From positions 4,142,501 through 4,206,500 of the forward strand of contig CP126205.1 of NCBI GenBank assembly GCA_030272155.1: a stretch of 64,000 nt of DNA, given 5' to 3'. The notes beneath the pieces are model-generated. The model was not told the DNA's origin. It made no database searches and worked only from the letters and a program-made list of their open reading frames with translations. The translations under genes were made by a program, and so were the position numbers. Positions 1 to 11,717 of the stretch are shown one piece after another. The DNA comes from Tetradesmus obliquus. Its lineage: Eukaryota; Chlorophyta; Chlorophyceae; Sphaeropleales; Scenedesmaceae. The stretch's first letter is position 1; each line of letters begins with the position of its first letter.

Positions 1-57
1 GCAGCTGTCAAGCTGAATCATGTATCTAAGGATGGTGTCCTCGCCTCAAGCACGCAC

Positions 58-1133
58 CCGGTCTTGCAGCTGCGGCCGCCTGGTGGTGCGCAGTAGTAGA
101 AGGCCTGCGGGCTGACGGCAAACTGGCCGCTGCTGTTGCGCAGCGTGGCTGCCAGGGATATCTGCACAGCCTTGGTGATGGCCTCGGACACACTGCAGCA
201 GCAGCAGCAGCAGCAGCACAAAGCGTTCTTGACACAGCATGTCTGCAGCTGATGGCATGCTGCATGGCGCAAGAGCTAGCATTAGATATTCAAGCGCGTG
301 AACCATGTCCGTGGCTATGGGGTAGCTGACAGCCCGGCATGCCTGCATTTGCTTTGTGCGTTGACAAGGTGGCACATGGACTACCACAACACCAACAGCA
401 CCAACAGCAGCAGCAACAGCAACAGCAGCAGCAGTCGCCGCACTGGCCCATCCACACCCACCAGGTGGAGCACAGCTTCTGGTCGTTGACTGCGCCTATA
501 TAATTGAGCCCGCCTGGCGTGTGGCGCGGGTTGCTGCTGTCATACACCTGGGGCGAGCCAGCGATGTAGTACATGGCTGTCTGCATGGTGGCGAAGGACT
601 TGGGGTTGGCAAAGCCGCCAAGGTTGTTGCTGCCGCCCCTGGCGCCCCTGCAGCAGCATAATACAGACAAATTGACCTAGTTTTGAGCAAGCAACAGACC
701 CTGTGCTGCCTGAATGTGATGCTTGCTGTGCTGCTGCTATCGCTGCTGCTAGTGTGCTGCGGCGGTTGCCACTTCACAATAGTGCCACGGAACGCAGCAG
801 TACTGCTAGTAAAGCCACACGCTGCAGTTATTGTAGCCAACAGCGTGCAACCTGAGCGCAGCTACACGCATCGCACTCTTAGCAGTTGCTACACTTTTAG
901 TTGCTCACCTACCCGCTGCCTCCTGTTGTGCCAGCATCTACTGCACAGACACAGTATGAGTGCAAGCCACAGCACTGTTCAAGCAAAGGCGCCGCCCCAC
1001 CTGCCCCTGCCTCCTGTGGTGGCCAGCTCCAGTGCCGACTCAAACTGCTCAAACTCGTTGGCTGTGGCCTCAGCGCCCGCCCCCAGGTTGTCCGCTGACA
1101 CAGACAGGCCCTGCCCTGAGGCCAGCCTGATGC

Positions 1134-1166
<33 letters not shown>

Positions 1167-1242
1167 GCGGGCCTTGAAACGGAGCTACTGCTACGATAAT
1201 TGCCAGTAGATAGGCGAAAAGTCGTTTCTTGTTGGCAGGCAT
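58..1242 (-). CDS. papain-like cysteine protease, partial (copy A)
   Basis: First three exons of a C1A-type protease; the rest lies beyond the left edge. Exons: 1001-1242, 462-647, 58-192. These have the same lengths (186 and 135 nt) and phases as exons 2 and 3 of the copy at 13126. The start at 1242 (MPANKKRLF) aligns with the start of the other copy and opens a hydrophobic signal peptide (LLAIIVAVAP). Exon 2 ends in NDQKLCST. The next codon, TG|T, is split by the intron and gives the catalytic Cys six residues after Gln, as in papain (Q19..C25). The following intron ends in a CTG run. Whether LysM and LRR modules follow, as in the other copy, cannot be seen. Family assignment is firm for these exons; activity is inferred. 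Confidence 0.75.
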
Positions 1243-1984
1243 CACGCCTGGCTGCAGCTTAGCTAGCAGCACGAAACTGCTGCTGGTGCTGGTGCAGCTG
1301 CTGCTGATTTTTGTTGAGGAACGGCCGCTTGTGCACCCTTACTGCTTGCAGCCTTGACCTTTCAGTCTATTGGATGTTTGAAATGTTTTGGAGTCAAACG
1401 TGCGTTGGAGAACCTGCTGCATGAGCATGTCGGAATTGCCATTATAAACGGGTGTTGTCTTAGCGTCACGCGTGGATCTAGAGCAAAACATATGCTGATG
1501 TGTAGATGCAGAACAAACAAACATGCTGTAACGCTGGGTTCGTCTGTTCTCTATCCACGTCGTGCGAGCGGGATTTGCTAATTTCTGGGCACTTACGTGA
1601 CATATCTCTGACATACGCGTACCTAGCTTTATGATCGACTTGAGCAATTGTAACGATCAGATATACTATTTCGAGTTCCCAGTTCAGTACGAGCCTCCTC
1701 ATCATGTGCAAAGTATTTATAATAACACTCTCAACGCATCACTGCTTAAAATTGCACACTGCAACTGAGCACAGCGCCAGAAAGCTATTGATATGGCCTA
1801 TAAAAACTTAAAACGATAAACTGTACGATTGTGATTGGCGAGCAGCTATGGTCTGTGCAAGATACACACCTCAGGTGCAGTGCACAACTGTGTGTCACTG
1901 ACACTGTCAGTGTCACAGTATTGACACAGTGCAGTGCAGGTGGGCCTTCAAATTTGGCACTGACAGTGTCAGTGCCACACAGTT
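1243..1984. other. upstream region of protease copy A, no gene seen
   Basis: No exon-like reading frame with splice signals was found. It probably holds the 5' UTR and promoter of the minus-strand protease. Two short palindromes near 1899-1976 are listed separately. Confidence 0.4.
1899..1976. repeat. paired short palindromes
   Basis: Two near-identical hairpin sequences built on TGACACTG/CAGTGTCA: 1899-1915 (8-nt arms, 1-nt centre) and 1956-1976 (about 10-nt arms, 1-nt centre). They could be dimeric protein-binding sites or a duplicated hairpin; no function can be assigned. Confidence 0.55.
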
Positions 1985-2115
1985 GCATGTCCGCCGCTCG
2001 ACAACTTCAAACAAATTTTGAAGACCTGAGGTGCATGTCCGCGGCTTGACAACTTCAAACACATTTTGAAGACCTGAGGTGCATGTCCGCGGCTTGACAA
2101 CTTCAAACAAAAGCT
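1985..2115. repeat. 48-bp tandem repeat, 2.7 copies
   Basis: Units start at 1985, 2033 and 2081, each beginning GCATGTCCGC and containing GACAACTTCAAACA. The copies differ at only a few bases, so the duplication is recent. It lies beyond the 3' end of the TL29 gene. Confidence 0.9.
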
Positions 2116-2339
2116 GTAAAAGTTGCGGGCGCAGCCGCCTCCAGGAGGCTGCAAGTACTCTGTCAATCCTGTTACACTCTATAACTCCGTGGCTCCGTAC
2201 ATGTGTACAAGTTGCACCCACACAGCGTTTGGCCTATGCTGCATGCAGCCTGCGCAGGCTGCAACAGCACACATCGCAGTAACGCGCAGCTTAGCTCAAG
2301 CTGCTGCAATCTCAGAATAAACGGATGCTAGCCTCAAGC

Positions 2340-2549
2340 TCAGAACTTGAGCTGCAGCGTGGTCTCCGTGTGCAGGTAGGCGTCCGGGTTGAAGGTGGCA
2401 CCCATGGCCGCAAGCTTGGTGAAGGTGTTGATGAACTCCACCTCGTAGTCTGCAGCAGCAGCAGCAGCAGCAGCAGCGGCAGCAGCAGCAGCAGGTGTGA
2501 GCAGCGTGCATGGTGAAGGTGATGATGAACTCCACCTCGAACTCTGTAG

Positions 2550-2591
<42 letters not shown>

Positions 2592-4198
2592 GCGGTGAGC
2601 AACATGCTTGTTGAAGGTGTTCATGAACTTCACTCCATAATCCGAGGGTGCATGAAAGTAGTTTTGTGACAGCAGCAGCAGCAGCAGCAGCAGCGGAGGG
2701 GCCGGGTGAGCAGCATGCATCAAATCAGCGGAATTCTCAGCAGCAAAGCTGCTTCAACAACATGGAAAACCCAACACTGGCAGCAACAACAACCGCATTG
2801 CCGTGGTCGCCAAGCACCAGTGCATCGGCCAAAATTAAACGCGGTGCCATCGGCCTTCAGTCCATGCCTGAACTAGTAACAGCAGCGAGATTTTGTTCAA
2901 CTGACCTGTGCGTGTGAGTGTGCCCCGGCTGCGGTCCATGTCCCGCTTCACGCCTGCAAAGTTGGCGGGGTCCTCAGCAGCGAAGCGCGCCTCCTCTGCT
3001 GCAGGGTCCTTGGCTGCTGCCGGCCAGATGAAGAAGGTGGGGCGCTCCCAGAAGGGAGGCTTGGGGGTGAAGGGGCCAGCACCAGCAGAGCCTGCAGATG
3101 TGCAACAGAGAAATACAATTCACAAACTCAACAATGCCAAGATGTGCCTGCGAAGCAAGCGGCTGCAAAAGGGGTAAGCAGGATTTCATGAAGCAAAAGG
3201 GGTAAGGATTTAGGGGTTTCATAAGCAGGATTATTCATTTGTGCTGATTGAAGAAGGTGGGGCGCTCCCAGATGGGAGGCTTGGGGGTGAAGGGGCCGGC
3301 GCCAGCAGATCCTGAAGGCAGTAAATGCGAGACGCAGCAGATGCTCACCCCGGTAATGCGATGTCAGCAATGGGCCATTCAGTTACGGTCATTTCAGCAG
3401 CGGACTCTCTCGACACAACATTACTGAGCCGCCAACAAACAGTGCCCTTCTCACCTTCCTTGACTTCCAGCTTTTTCATTTACGTGATCAGCATTTTCAT
3501 TTACGTGATCATCACGTGATCTCAGCCACTGGCGCGTCCGCAGGCACCATAATATCAACATAAGCATAACTTGTGTCCACCATGTGTTCACCCGATTGTG
3601 GCTCTGATGTTGTTATGACCCACATGTAACAATCTCCTCTCATAATGGCCAAACCAAACCATCTGCAGTGCCCTTCTCACCATCCTTCACGCTCAGCTTC
3701 TTCATGAAGGGCAGAGAATGTGTCATAGTAATCCGCAGCAAATGCAGAAGCATATGACACATTCTCTGCCTTTCGTGAATGCGAAATATCAGCCACCGGC
3801 GCGTCCGCAGCAGGCAGCCGCCCCGCAGCGCCAGCAGCAGCGCTGTCCACGTGGCCCAGCCTGACTGGCCACGCTGTGCCAAATTTTGGTGTCAGCACAC
3901 CTACTGCTGGTGTCTATGCAGCTGCGTTTCTTCAATCCCCATTCACTGCCAAACAGTATGCAAAAGACAAAATCGAGTTCAAAAACCAGAATAAACTGGT
4001 AGCCTCACCTTCCTTCACGCCCAGCTTGCCCATGAATGCGGTGATCTCAGCCACGGGTGCATCAGCAGCAGGCAGCCGCCCCGCAGCGCCGGCAGTAGCG
4101 CTGTCCACGCGGCCCAGCCTGACTGGCCACTCAGTGCCATACACGGTGGTGATTATCTCACCGCCGCTGGTGGTCTGAGTCTTCTGCATCTGCACTCG

Positions 4199-4265
<67 letters not shown>

Positions 4266-4353
4266 GGCAATGGTCAGCAGCGGCCACACGTTGCCGTACA
4301 CGGTGGTGATGATCTCACCGCCGCTGGTGGTCTGAGTCTTCTGCATCTGCACT

Positions 4354-4394
<41 letters not shown>

Positions 4395-6796
4395 GCAGCA
4401 GCAGCAGCAGCAGCAGGGTAATGGTCAGCGCCGGCCAGTCGGTGCCGTGAACGGTGGTGATGATCTCGCCACCACTGGTGGTCTGAGTCTTCTGCATCTG
4501 CACTCGACAGCAGCAGCAGCAGCAGCAGGAGGGCAACGGTCACCACACACCACGTGGCAATGATGTCATTGGATCAAAACATCATAACATCAAAAACGCC
4601 TGACCCCAAAAGAAACAGCTGTTGCTGGTTACGTTGGCCGGCTTCCCGGCTTGGCCAGGGCTGGGCAGCCGGCCTGCTTGTTGACACCGAGACAGCATTT
4701 GTCCCTACCTTGACTGCGCTCCAGGCTTGTGTTGTGGCCACCTTGGTGGCCAGCACCAGCAGGTCGGCGTAGCTGATCTTCTCACCCTTGGGGTCCACCA
4801 AATCACACACAACTGAAAACCTTGACAAGGCAGCATAAAACTAAAGCAGGAATAGCTCACTCTTATACAAGCAGCAGCAGCTGCCGCTGCCACCGTTTAT
4901 CCCTACCTTGACTGCCTTCCAGGCCTGTGTTGTGGCCACCTTGGTTGCCAGCACCAGCAGGTCGGCGTAGCTGATCTGCTCGCCCTTGGGGTCCACAGCT
5001 GCATCAACCGCCGCCTTGGCCTCCTTCACGCGCGCTGCCAGCGGCTTCAGGTACGCATTCTCTGGCCGGTTCAGCTCCTCACTGCACGTAAACCACACAG
5101 AACAACTTGGTTGATGCAAGGGTTGTTACAACGTCTGCTGGATTCAGGTACTGGATCTGTAGCTACGTCAGCTCTACACTACACGTCCAACAACACAGCC
5201 AACAAACATGAAGCCGTCATAGCTGGAAGGCAGTCGTGCCGATGAATTTGTTTCTGCTACGCACCGGTTGATGAGGTTGGAGCTGTTGCAGCTTAACAGG
5301 TAGGCCCCACACACTTTGTCGAACCTAATGTTACATTAAAAACAACAAAACAATTGAGCTGCAGCCCACCTGTTGATGAGGATGGAGCCGTCATAGCCGC
5401 CAGTCTTGGTCTCAGCGTCGTACGTGGCAGCGTCACGCAGCATCAGCGCCAGCAGCCCCGTGGCATCCTCTGCCTTAAACAGAGGCTTCAGCGCACCCTC
5501 TGCTGCTGTCTGGAATGCGGTGCGCTGCGCCGCCTTCTGGAAGGTTGACAGGCTGCTGATTGGCATCTCGCGGGTCTGCAGGTGACAAAACATAGTACGA
5601 AGATAGTTGTTATGACGGGTTTCGAAAACATACAAAGTGACAAAGTGGGGCGGTGCGCTGCGCTGCCTTCTGGAATTTCGAAAGGCTGCTGATTGGCATC
5701 TCGCGGGTCTGGCAGGTGATGAAACATAAATAAAAACAGTCATTATGGCGGAATTGGATATGACAGAGTGACAGATTGGGGCGGGGTCAGCCGCTGCCTT
5801 CTGGAAAATGGACAGGCTGCTGATTGGCATCTCGTGGGTCTGGTGCATGACAAATGTGACAGGGTTGGGTTGATACATTCGTATGAAAAATGACAGAGTG
5901 AGAGAGAGGGGTGGTCAGCTTGTTGTCTGGGCTGTGTGGAGAGGTGCGTTGCAGCGTGAAGGGGCAGAGTTAAATCACCTGCTGCATGCTGGCGTTGCTT
6001 GTTCGTGTCGGTTTGTGCTGCTGAGAGCAATCAGCTGCACCTGCATCTGCTGCTATGTGCTGCCAGCACCTGGCACTGCATTCTGCTGCGTTGAAATCTG
6101 CAACACACACGGTTGGAGAGGATTGCCCTCGCCAATCGTGCATGACTGCCGACAGCTTGCTTGCTGCGCTTGCTGCGCATCAATTATGTACAGGGCAATC
6201 AAGCCCTGGGAAAAAACAGCACACAAAACCAGCAACTGTACTATGGTGCAGCTGCTGATAGCAGCACCAGGCCAGGAGCGTTACCACATCAAGCTACAGC
6301 TCCATCTTGCAACAGGCATACTCTACAGTGCTGCCCAGCAGGCCGATCTAACATACGCATTGACCGCTGCTGCTGAAGCTGCACAGCACTCACCGCAGCA
6401 GCAGCTGGGCTGGACTGCAGCAGAGCAGCAGCAGCTGCTGCTCCTGCAGCAGCAAGCCACAGATGGTTCAAGTCAGTGAGAGGTTGCAGGAGATGCTGCT
6501 GCAGATCTGATGACCAGTGACGCATTCGCGTAGCATAACACGTTGACAAGCATAGTAAACGGTTGACAGCATTTCGATGCAGAGATCGTGCACGCTTCGC
6601 TCTTCTGCTCGAAGATAAGCATTTGGCTCCACTTTCTCTGTTTGTCAGCCCACTGACCTGCCAGCAGCACGTCACGCCTCGCCGCTCCCTCATTGGAAGC
6701 TTTGCATGTCACGTTCAGCCTAGGCCTGATCGCAACGGGCTTGCTGCCTGCGACGAACGCCTTGGGCGTGGTGAGTGACTTGCTTGCGAGGGCCAT
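2340..6796 (-). CDS. TL29 / APX4-like thylakoid lumen protein
   Basis: Class I peroxidase-fold protein resembling the plant thylakoid lumenal 29-kDa protein. Seven exons join in phase to 346 aa: 6658-6796, 6394-6443, 5370-5575, 4907-5081, 4009-4183, 2906-3091, 2340-2449. Residues 1-39 look like a chloroplast transit peptide. RRDVLLAG (R40-R41) plus an Ala-rich core form a twin-arginine lumen signal, with mature TREMPISS from about residue 64. APX-like blocks are seen: DAATYDAETKTGG, EELNRPENAYLKP, ISYADLLVLA, and LGRVDS followed by GRLPAAD. The distal Arg-Trp-His triad of APX is replaced (LALMLRD instead of LVRLAWHD), and no proximal-His block is seen. It is therefore probably not an active ascorbate peroxidase, as reported for TL29. 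A TGTAA on the coding strand near 2172 could be the poly(A) signal. Introns hold many partial exon copies. Confidence 0.85.
2450..2720 (-). repeat. shadow copies of TL29 exon 7 with CAG tracts
   Basis: Two decayed copies of the start of the last TL29 exon (frames reading EVEFI/GVKFMNTF) lie at about 2516-2550 and 2605-2650. Each is next to a CAG run (2456-2480, 2552-2590, 2670-2693). Only the 2340-2449 copy has an open frame to a stop that suits the family. Confidence 0.7.
3240..3315 (-). repeat. shadow copy of TL29 exon 6 start
   Basis: Repeats the 5' edge of exon 6 (frame AGPFTPKPPIWERPTFF) including the acceptor region, then loses similarity. It is a partial tandem duplicate inside the intron between exons 5 and 6. 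Confidence 0.7.
3670..3890 (-). repeat. broken copy of TL29 exon 5 with foldback insert
   Basis: Reads the exon-5 block (VDSAAAGAAGRLPAADAPVA) and its end (FMKKLSVKDGE), interrupted by an inverted repeat at 3701-3778. A further trace of the exon end and donor lies at about 3440-3475. The intact exon 5 is at 4009-4183. Confidence 0.7.
3701..3778. repeat. foldback insert, ~25-nt arms
   Basis: The left arm (about 3701-3726, ending GAATGTGTCAT) is the reverse complement of the right arm (about 3752-3778, starting ATGACACATTC), with about 25 nt between. It interrupts a duplicated exon copy. It could be a tiny foldback element or a templated repair insertion. Confidence 0.75.
4200..4530 (-). repeat. 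two shadow copies of TL29 exon 5 start, each with CAG tract
   Basis: Copies of the exon-5 acceptor and first codons (TTSGGEIITTV) lie at about 4290-4350 and 4440-4500. Both dissolve into CTG-encoded Leu runs. CAG runs at 4202-4263, 4354-4415 and 4509-4530 separate the copies. Read from the coding strand these are CTG tracts next to 3' splice sites. Confidence 0.8.
4704..4800 (-). repeat. shadow copy of TL29 exon 4 end
   Basis: Encodes DPKGEKISYADLLVLATK and the same exon end and GTAGGG donor as exon 4 (4907-5081). The upstream half is missing. It could act as an alternative exon only if a suitable acceptor exists; otherwise it is a pseudo-exon. Confidence 0.75.
5640..5850 (-). repeat. two shadow copies of TL29 exon 3 start
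   Basis: The exon-3 acceptor and first codons (REMPISSLSTFQKAA) recur at about 5643-5710 and 5785-5845, upstream of the intact exon at 5370-5575. The duplicated unit is about 140 bp and includes intron sequence. Confidence 0.8.
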
Positions 6797-7115
6797 CGTG
6801 TCCAGCTAAGAGATGTGAAAGATGCTTGATCTAAGAGACAAGGCACTATGTTCCAACACAAAAAGGGGGTTACTTAGTGTGTGACCTGTCCTGCCTGCTG
6901 TTGTTTATGGTGCTTGACAAGAACTGCTGGTGTCCGGTTTGTTTGGCCATGCCCTTCAGAGTTTGTTTAGTGCCACAGTTTAGAGATCGAGTCAAAGTGT
7001 TGAGATTCAGAATAGCAGTGTCTGCTCTTGCAGTGTACTGTCGCACCAGTCGAGTCACTCGGGCACATCCCTATCAAACGCGATTGCAAGATAAACGTTT
7101 AAAGGATAGGCTGCC
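6797..7115. promoter_or_regulatory. shared divergent promoter, TL29 / mTERF
   Basis: The two start codons are 319 bp apart and point away from each other, so both 5' UTRs and promoters must lie here. No TATA box or repeated motif stands out. Confidence 0.5.
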
Positions 7116-7240
7116 ATGCTGCAGCGAGGCGTTCCATCGGCTCTGCAATGGGCGCAGGCAGCCCTGAGCAGTGCGGGGTGCCAGCTGCAGCAGCAGCTGA
7201 CTGCGGCCCAGATCGGGGGCTGCTGCTCAGCAACAGCCAG

Positions 7241-7271
<31 letters not shown>

Positions 7272-10200
7272 AGCAGCAGCTTTGAGGGCCTGGGCTTCTG
7301 CCTGCAGCAGCAGCGCGGCTTTCAGGGCGGTGTGGTTGATGTGAGGGGCCAGCCCAGGAGGAAGCAGTACCCTTACTTCAACCCTGATGATGGGCCTGAA
7401 GGTGTGCTGCTGACAAAGCAACAGACCCTTTAAAGCATATGCTTTGGTGCATCATGTGCCGCTTGTGGTATGCACGTGCTGATGGCACGCCTGAAACGGC
7501 AGCAGCAGCAGAGGCAGCAGCAGCAGCAGCAGCAACAGGAGAGGCAGCAGCTACAGGCAGCCGCAACACCAGCAATGTATTTACCAGTATGATTTGCAGC
7601 ATGCATATCTGTGCATATCTCTGCAGTCATCCTTGCAGCACTGCACCTGCATGCCAGTCACACAATGGCTACAAACGCCATCACCTGATCATCACCCTGC
7701 CACACATGACAAAAGTATTATGTGCCGCTGCGCAGGCTACCAGTACTGGAAGGACATGTGGGCAAACCCTCAAAAGGCCCCTAAACCACGGAGACCCAGC
7801 CCCAAAACCCTGCCGGTGTACCTAGAACCTGATGAGCAGCAGGCGCTCATGGAGGCGGCAGTAGCAGCTGGCGTGCCGCGTCACCTGGCAGAAGGAGACA
7901 AGTCACGGCAGGTCAGTGTACACATGTGGGACACAGCTGAATTGTTCAATTCATCCCTGACTTACACTGGACCAGGCAGCGGCATTAGGCGTGTAGTGCT
8001 GCAGTTGGCTGTCAATAGCAGCTGGCGTACCGCGTCAGCTGGCAGAAGGGGATACATCACGCCAGGTCAGTGTGGCACACATCAGCTGCTGCTGCTGCTG
8101 CTGCTGCTTATATTTTTGTGAGGGCAGGGGTGGAGATACAATGAAGCTGTGATTTCCCTTGGCAGCAGATGTGCCTGGGGTGTGATGCTGCAGCTGTCCC
8201 TTAGCCGAACCCCCATTCGCAGCTGCCTGCCCACTAGCATAGGTATGCTAGTGTCGCCGAGCTGCTGCGTGCTATACCCGCTGCTGCTGCTGTGTGCAGG
8301 TGCCTCGGCTTATTGCAGCAGTGGTAGCTTCAGGCGGGCGCATCCCCACAGACCCTGACCGCCTGGCAGACAGGGTGACGCAGCTGCTGGAGCTGCAGCG
8401 CAGCGTGCCTGGTTTGGATGTGGCACGCATCTTCAAGGCAAAGTGAGCTGGCTGTCTTGGTTAGTTGTATATTTCCTGTAAGTAAGCAATGCTAGTTGCT
8501 GGGCAGGGGTTAAGAGGTTACCTGTGCAGCGCAGCGTGCCTGGTATGGATGTGGTACGCATTTATAAGGCCAAGTGAGTTGCTTGTTGACTAGTAAACAT
8601 TGTGTTATCAGCGCGGTTTGGCTGTTTGAAACTTGCAGTGTAGAATGGAGGATGCTATGTGAGCCAGCGTTCAGTCTGCTGTGCGCTGTGTCTCATGTGC
8701 AGTCAACTTGTTGCCTGTTTTGGTTTCCTGGCCAGCAGCAGTGACATGTACACGCTTGCATCACCCCTTAGCATCTGCAACTCAAAAACACTGACCTGTG
8801 CTGTACTGTGTCCTGCCGTGTGCTGTGCTGCGTGCAGCGGCTTTGCCATCCTGGCTGAAAAGCCCAAGGATGTGGCGATGCAGATAACGTATCTGGCCAA
8901 CAGGCTCAAGGCAGCAGGTGGGAGCAGCACTTGCAACAAGCTGCGGAGCAGCAGCAGATGCGGCAAATGCAGCAGCAGCTGCAGCAGCAATTGCAGGAGT
9001 CTTCGGCACACATGCACGTACGTACTATGTGCGGCAGCTCCTACACTTGAACCACCGGGCTGCTCCCCATGCTGCAGCTCAAAGTGGCTTGGCGGTGATG
9101 ATGCTGTTGTGTGTGCCTGCTTCCTGCCCCTTCAGGCGTGCCTGCCGAGCCTGGCCTGCTGATGAGTGCGGCTGTGAAGCCTGCCCTGAGGTACCCAATG
9201 GGCATCGTGCAGCGGTGAGCAGCAGCAGCAGTGGTAGCAGCTCTGAAAGCAGACGGGGCTGCAGCCCTCTCAGTTGGGGCTGCAGATTGCTTAATGTTGG
9301 ACAGCCGTGTGTTGCCCTGCACTGGATGTGTAGCGCAGCAGCAATTGTTTGTATAACACTGGCCGCTGAATGCAGAAGATAGAATGCCAATTATGGCAAT
9401 TGAGATGTCTGCTGCAGCTGCCGGGCAGGTGTGCCATTGCTCTGGCAGCTAAGCCTCCACCCACCCAGCTGCTACTGAAGGCCCTGCAGATGCTGCAGTG
9501 ATGTCACTGCCTGCCGCCGCATCTGCTGCTTGCTTGCTGTGCCTTTTGAATCCTGCAGGGCGCAGCAGCTGCCTGAGCTCCTGGGTGCGGAGCTTGGGGG
9601 CGGATCAGCAGCAGCAGCAGCAGCAGCAGGGCGGGTGCTGCAGCACCCCTTTCAGGCCAGCCTGCTCAACAAGAGCAGCAGGGCGCTGCAGCGGCATGCA
9701 CACGCGCTGGCGCAGCGGTGAATGGGTTTGGAGTAAATATGGGACAGCGGATCGCGCAGAACTGCAACCGCAGTATGTCTTGCCACATGGCATGTGCCAC
9801 CTGTGATGCAACACCTTTGGTGTTTGCCGTCAAGTGAAGTGCTTCATCGCTTGCATCATAAAAAACAAGCGGTGTTGCAGAGTACACTGCAGCTTGAGCG
9901 CTGTCGCGCATGCAATCATGGTCATGTGGCCTTCACCGGTAGCATTCACACCCATTTGTGGCATTGCGGCGCTTGTTGCGTGCAGGCACGGGCAGGAGCA
10001 GGCAGCCGCCATGTACAGCAAGCTGCCGCAGCTGCTGCTGTACCGCACACACAACCTGCGCAGCAAAACCGCAGCCATTGCAGAAACCCTGGGCCTAAAC
10101 CCCATCCAGGCAGATCAGCTGGTGCGCAGCGACCCCCGGCTGATGACGTATGCGCCTGAGACGCTGCAGCAGCGGGCAGTGGCGCTGCAGGAGCTGCTGC

Positions 10201-11717
10201 AGCTGCCTGGGCAGCCTGCGCTGCGCAAAATTGTGCTGGGCTGGCCGTCGCTGCTGCGCAAGCGCACACAGAGCATCGCAGGTGAGGGGACTACGTTGTC
10301 ATTGCTATGGTGTACAGCTTGGCTAATAGCATGATGTTGGCGATGGTGTGCGGGGCAGCAAGGTTAGTGCTGGTGCTCGCGTGTGTGCGCGTGGCTGCGG
10401 CATGCGGCCCTTGCTGCTGCGCAAGCGCACAGAGCATCGCAGGTGAGGGGAGGGGGGCTGGCAAGAGGTTGGCCTGCATGTTGGTGTGCGTGCGTGCCTG
10501 CACATGCGAGCGCGCGAGGCCGCGTGTTCGCTTGCATGCAAGTTGCACATGTACCTGTGTGCGCGCGTGTTTGCATGTGCGCGTGCGTGCGCATGCTTTC
10601 CTATGCATGTTCACATGTGCATCTGCATGCGTGTGCGCAGGCGCGCCGGCGCGGATGCGCGCGCGCATGGTTGCACGCTAGCTTATGTGCGCGCAAGGGT
10701 CTACGAATGGTTATGCGCGCGTATTCGCTCACTGGGCGCATGTGGCACATGCGTATGTGCGTGCCTGCCTACGTAGGTGTACGCGGGGTTCCGTGCGTGC
10801 CTGCACGCGTGGCGCATGAAGCCGTGTATTCGCCTGCATGTTTGCGTGCGGGTGGCAATTGTTCTTGCGCGTGCGCGCATTCTTGAGCGTGTGCACCTCT
10901 ACTCTGGCGTGTGTGCGTGTGCGTGCGTGCGAGTGCGTGCGTGCGTGCGTGCGTGTTTGCGTATGCTCATGTCACGCATGTGCTCGCTTGTATGCATGCA
11001 CGTGCGTACAGTGCGCGTGTGCATGCTGTTGTGCGCGAGCCCCCTCGCGGGTGCCTGCGTTTCTCCCTTTGTACTTCGGTCAGATGCTAGAGCAGACTGC
11101 TCCCACTGCTGAACTGCTTGATTGTGCCGCGCTACTGTCTTGCAGACAAGCTGAAGGTGCTTCAAGATCAGCTAGCATTGCCGGATGGCGCGGCAGCAGC
11201 AGCAGTGATGCGGCAGCACCCTTACCTGGCATCATACTCCGCAGCAGCGCTGCAGCAGCCGCTGCAGCACCTGCAGCAGCTAGATGACAGCTCGCCGCTA
11301 GTGCATTTGAAACCCAAAGCCGCAGAGGTTCTGTGTGCTAAGCCCTGGCTGCTGACCCTAGGCGGCGATGCAGCAGCCGGGCCAGAGCGCAGCCTTGCAG
11401 GACGCCTGCAGCTGCTGGATCAGCTCGCAGGAATCAGCGACGGCTGGCGGGCTGCAGTGTCAGCGCTTGCAGGAAGCAGCGCAGCAGACGTTGCTGCTGT
11501 GGTGGGGCACAACAGCTTTGTTGAGCGGGTGCAGTGGCTGCTGCAGCAGCGGCCGGAGCAGCCGCCGGCCAAGGAGGAGGCCGGTGGGCTATATGGGCTA
11601 ATGACGATGCGACAAGCGCGCTTTGAAATGCGCTTCCCAGGGTTTGTGGCGCAGCAGAAGGAACGGCATGCAGCAGCAGCGCAGGCAGCGTCAATGAAGC
11701 AGCGCCTAGACAAGTAG
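7116..11717 (+). CDS. mTERF-family organelle nucleic-acid-binding protein
   Basis: Eight exons join in phase to 596 aa: 7116-7401, 7736-7911, 8300-8442, 8838-8917, 9136-9214, 9559-9717, 9986-10281, 11146-11717. The N-terminus (MLQRGVPSALQW..) is basic and Ala/Ser-rich like an organelle transit peptide, followed by a poly-Ser run. The exon at 9986 carries mTERF-type helical repeats: YSKLPQLLLYRTHNLRSK with LGL, then SDPRLMTYAPETLQQR, then LGWPSLLRK. The last exon continues the pattern (QHPYLASYSAAALQQPL, KPWLLTLGG). Such proteins act in chloroplast or mitochondrial transcription or RNA processing. Introns contain partial copies of exon ends with their donor sites: exon 2 end at 7990-8065, exon 3 end at 8525-8578, exon 7 end at 10405-10450. 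The family call is good; organelle and target are unknown. Confidence 0.8.
10405..11040. repeat. exon-7 end copy plus GTGC-rich alternating tract
   Basis: The last intron of the mTERF gene begins with a copy of the exon-7 end and donor (10405-10450). Then about 590 bp follow of nearly strict purine-pyrimidine alternation (TGCGTGCG, GCGCGC, TGTGCGTG). Such sequence can adopt Z-DNA and is highly slippage-prone. Confidence 0.85.

Noticed and set aside
10307..11287. Cys/Val/Arg-rich open frames in the mTERF intron
   Set aside because: They are readings of the GTGC-rich alternating tract.
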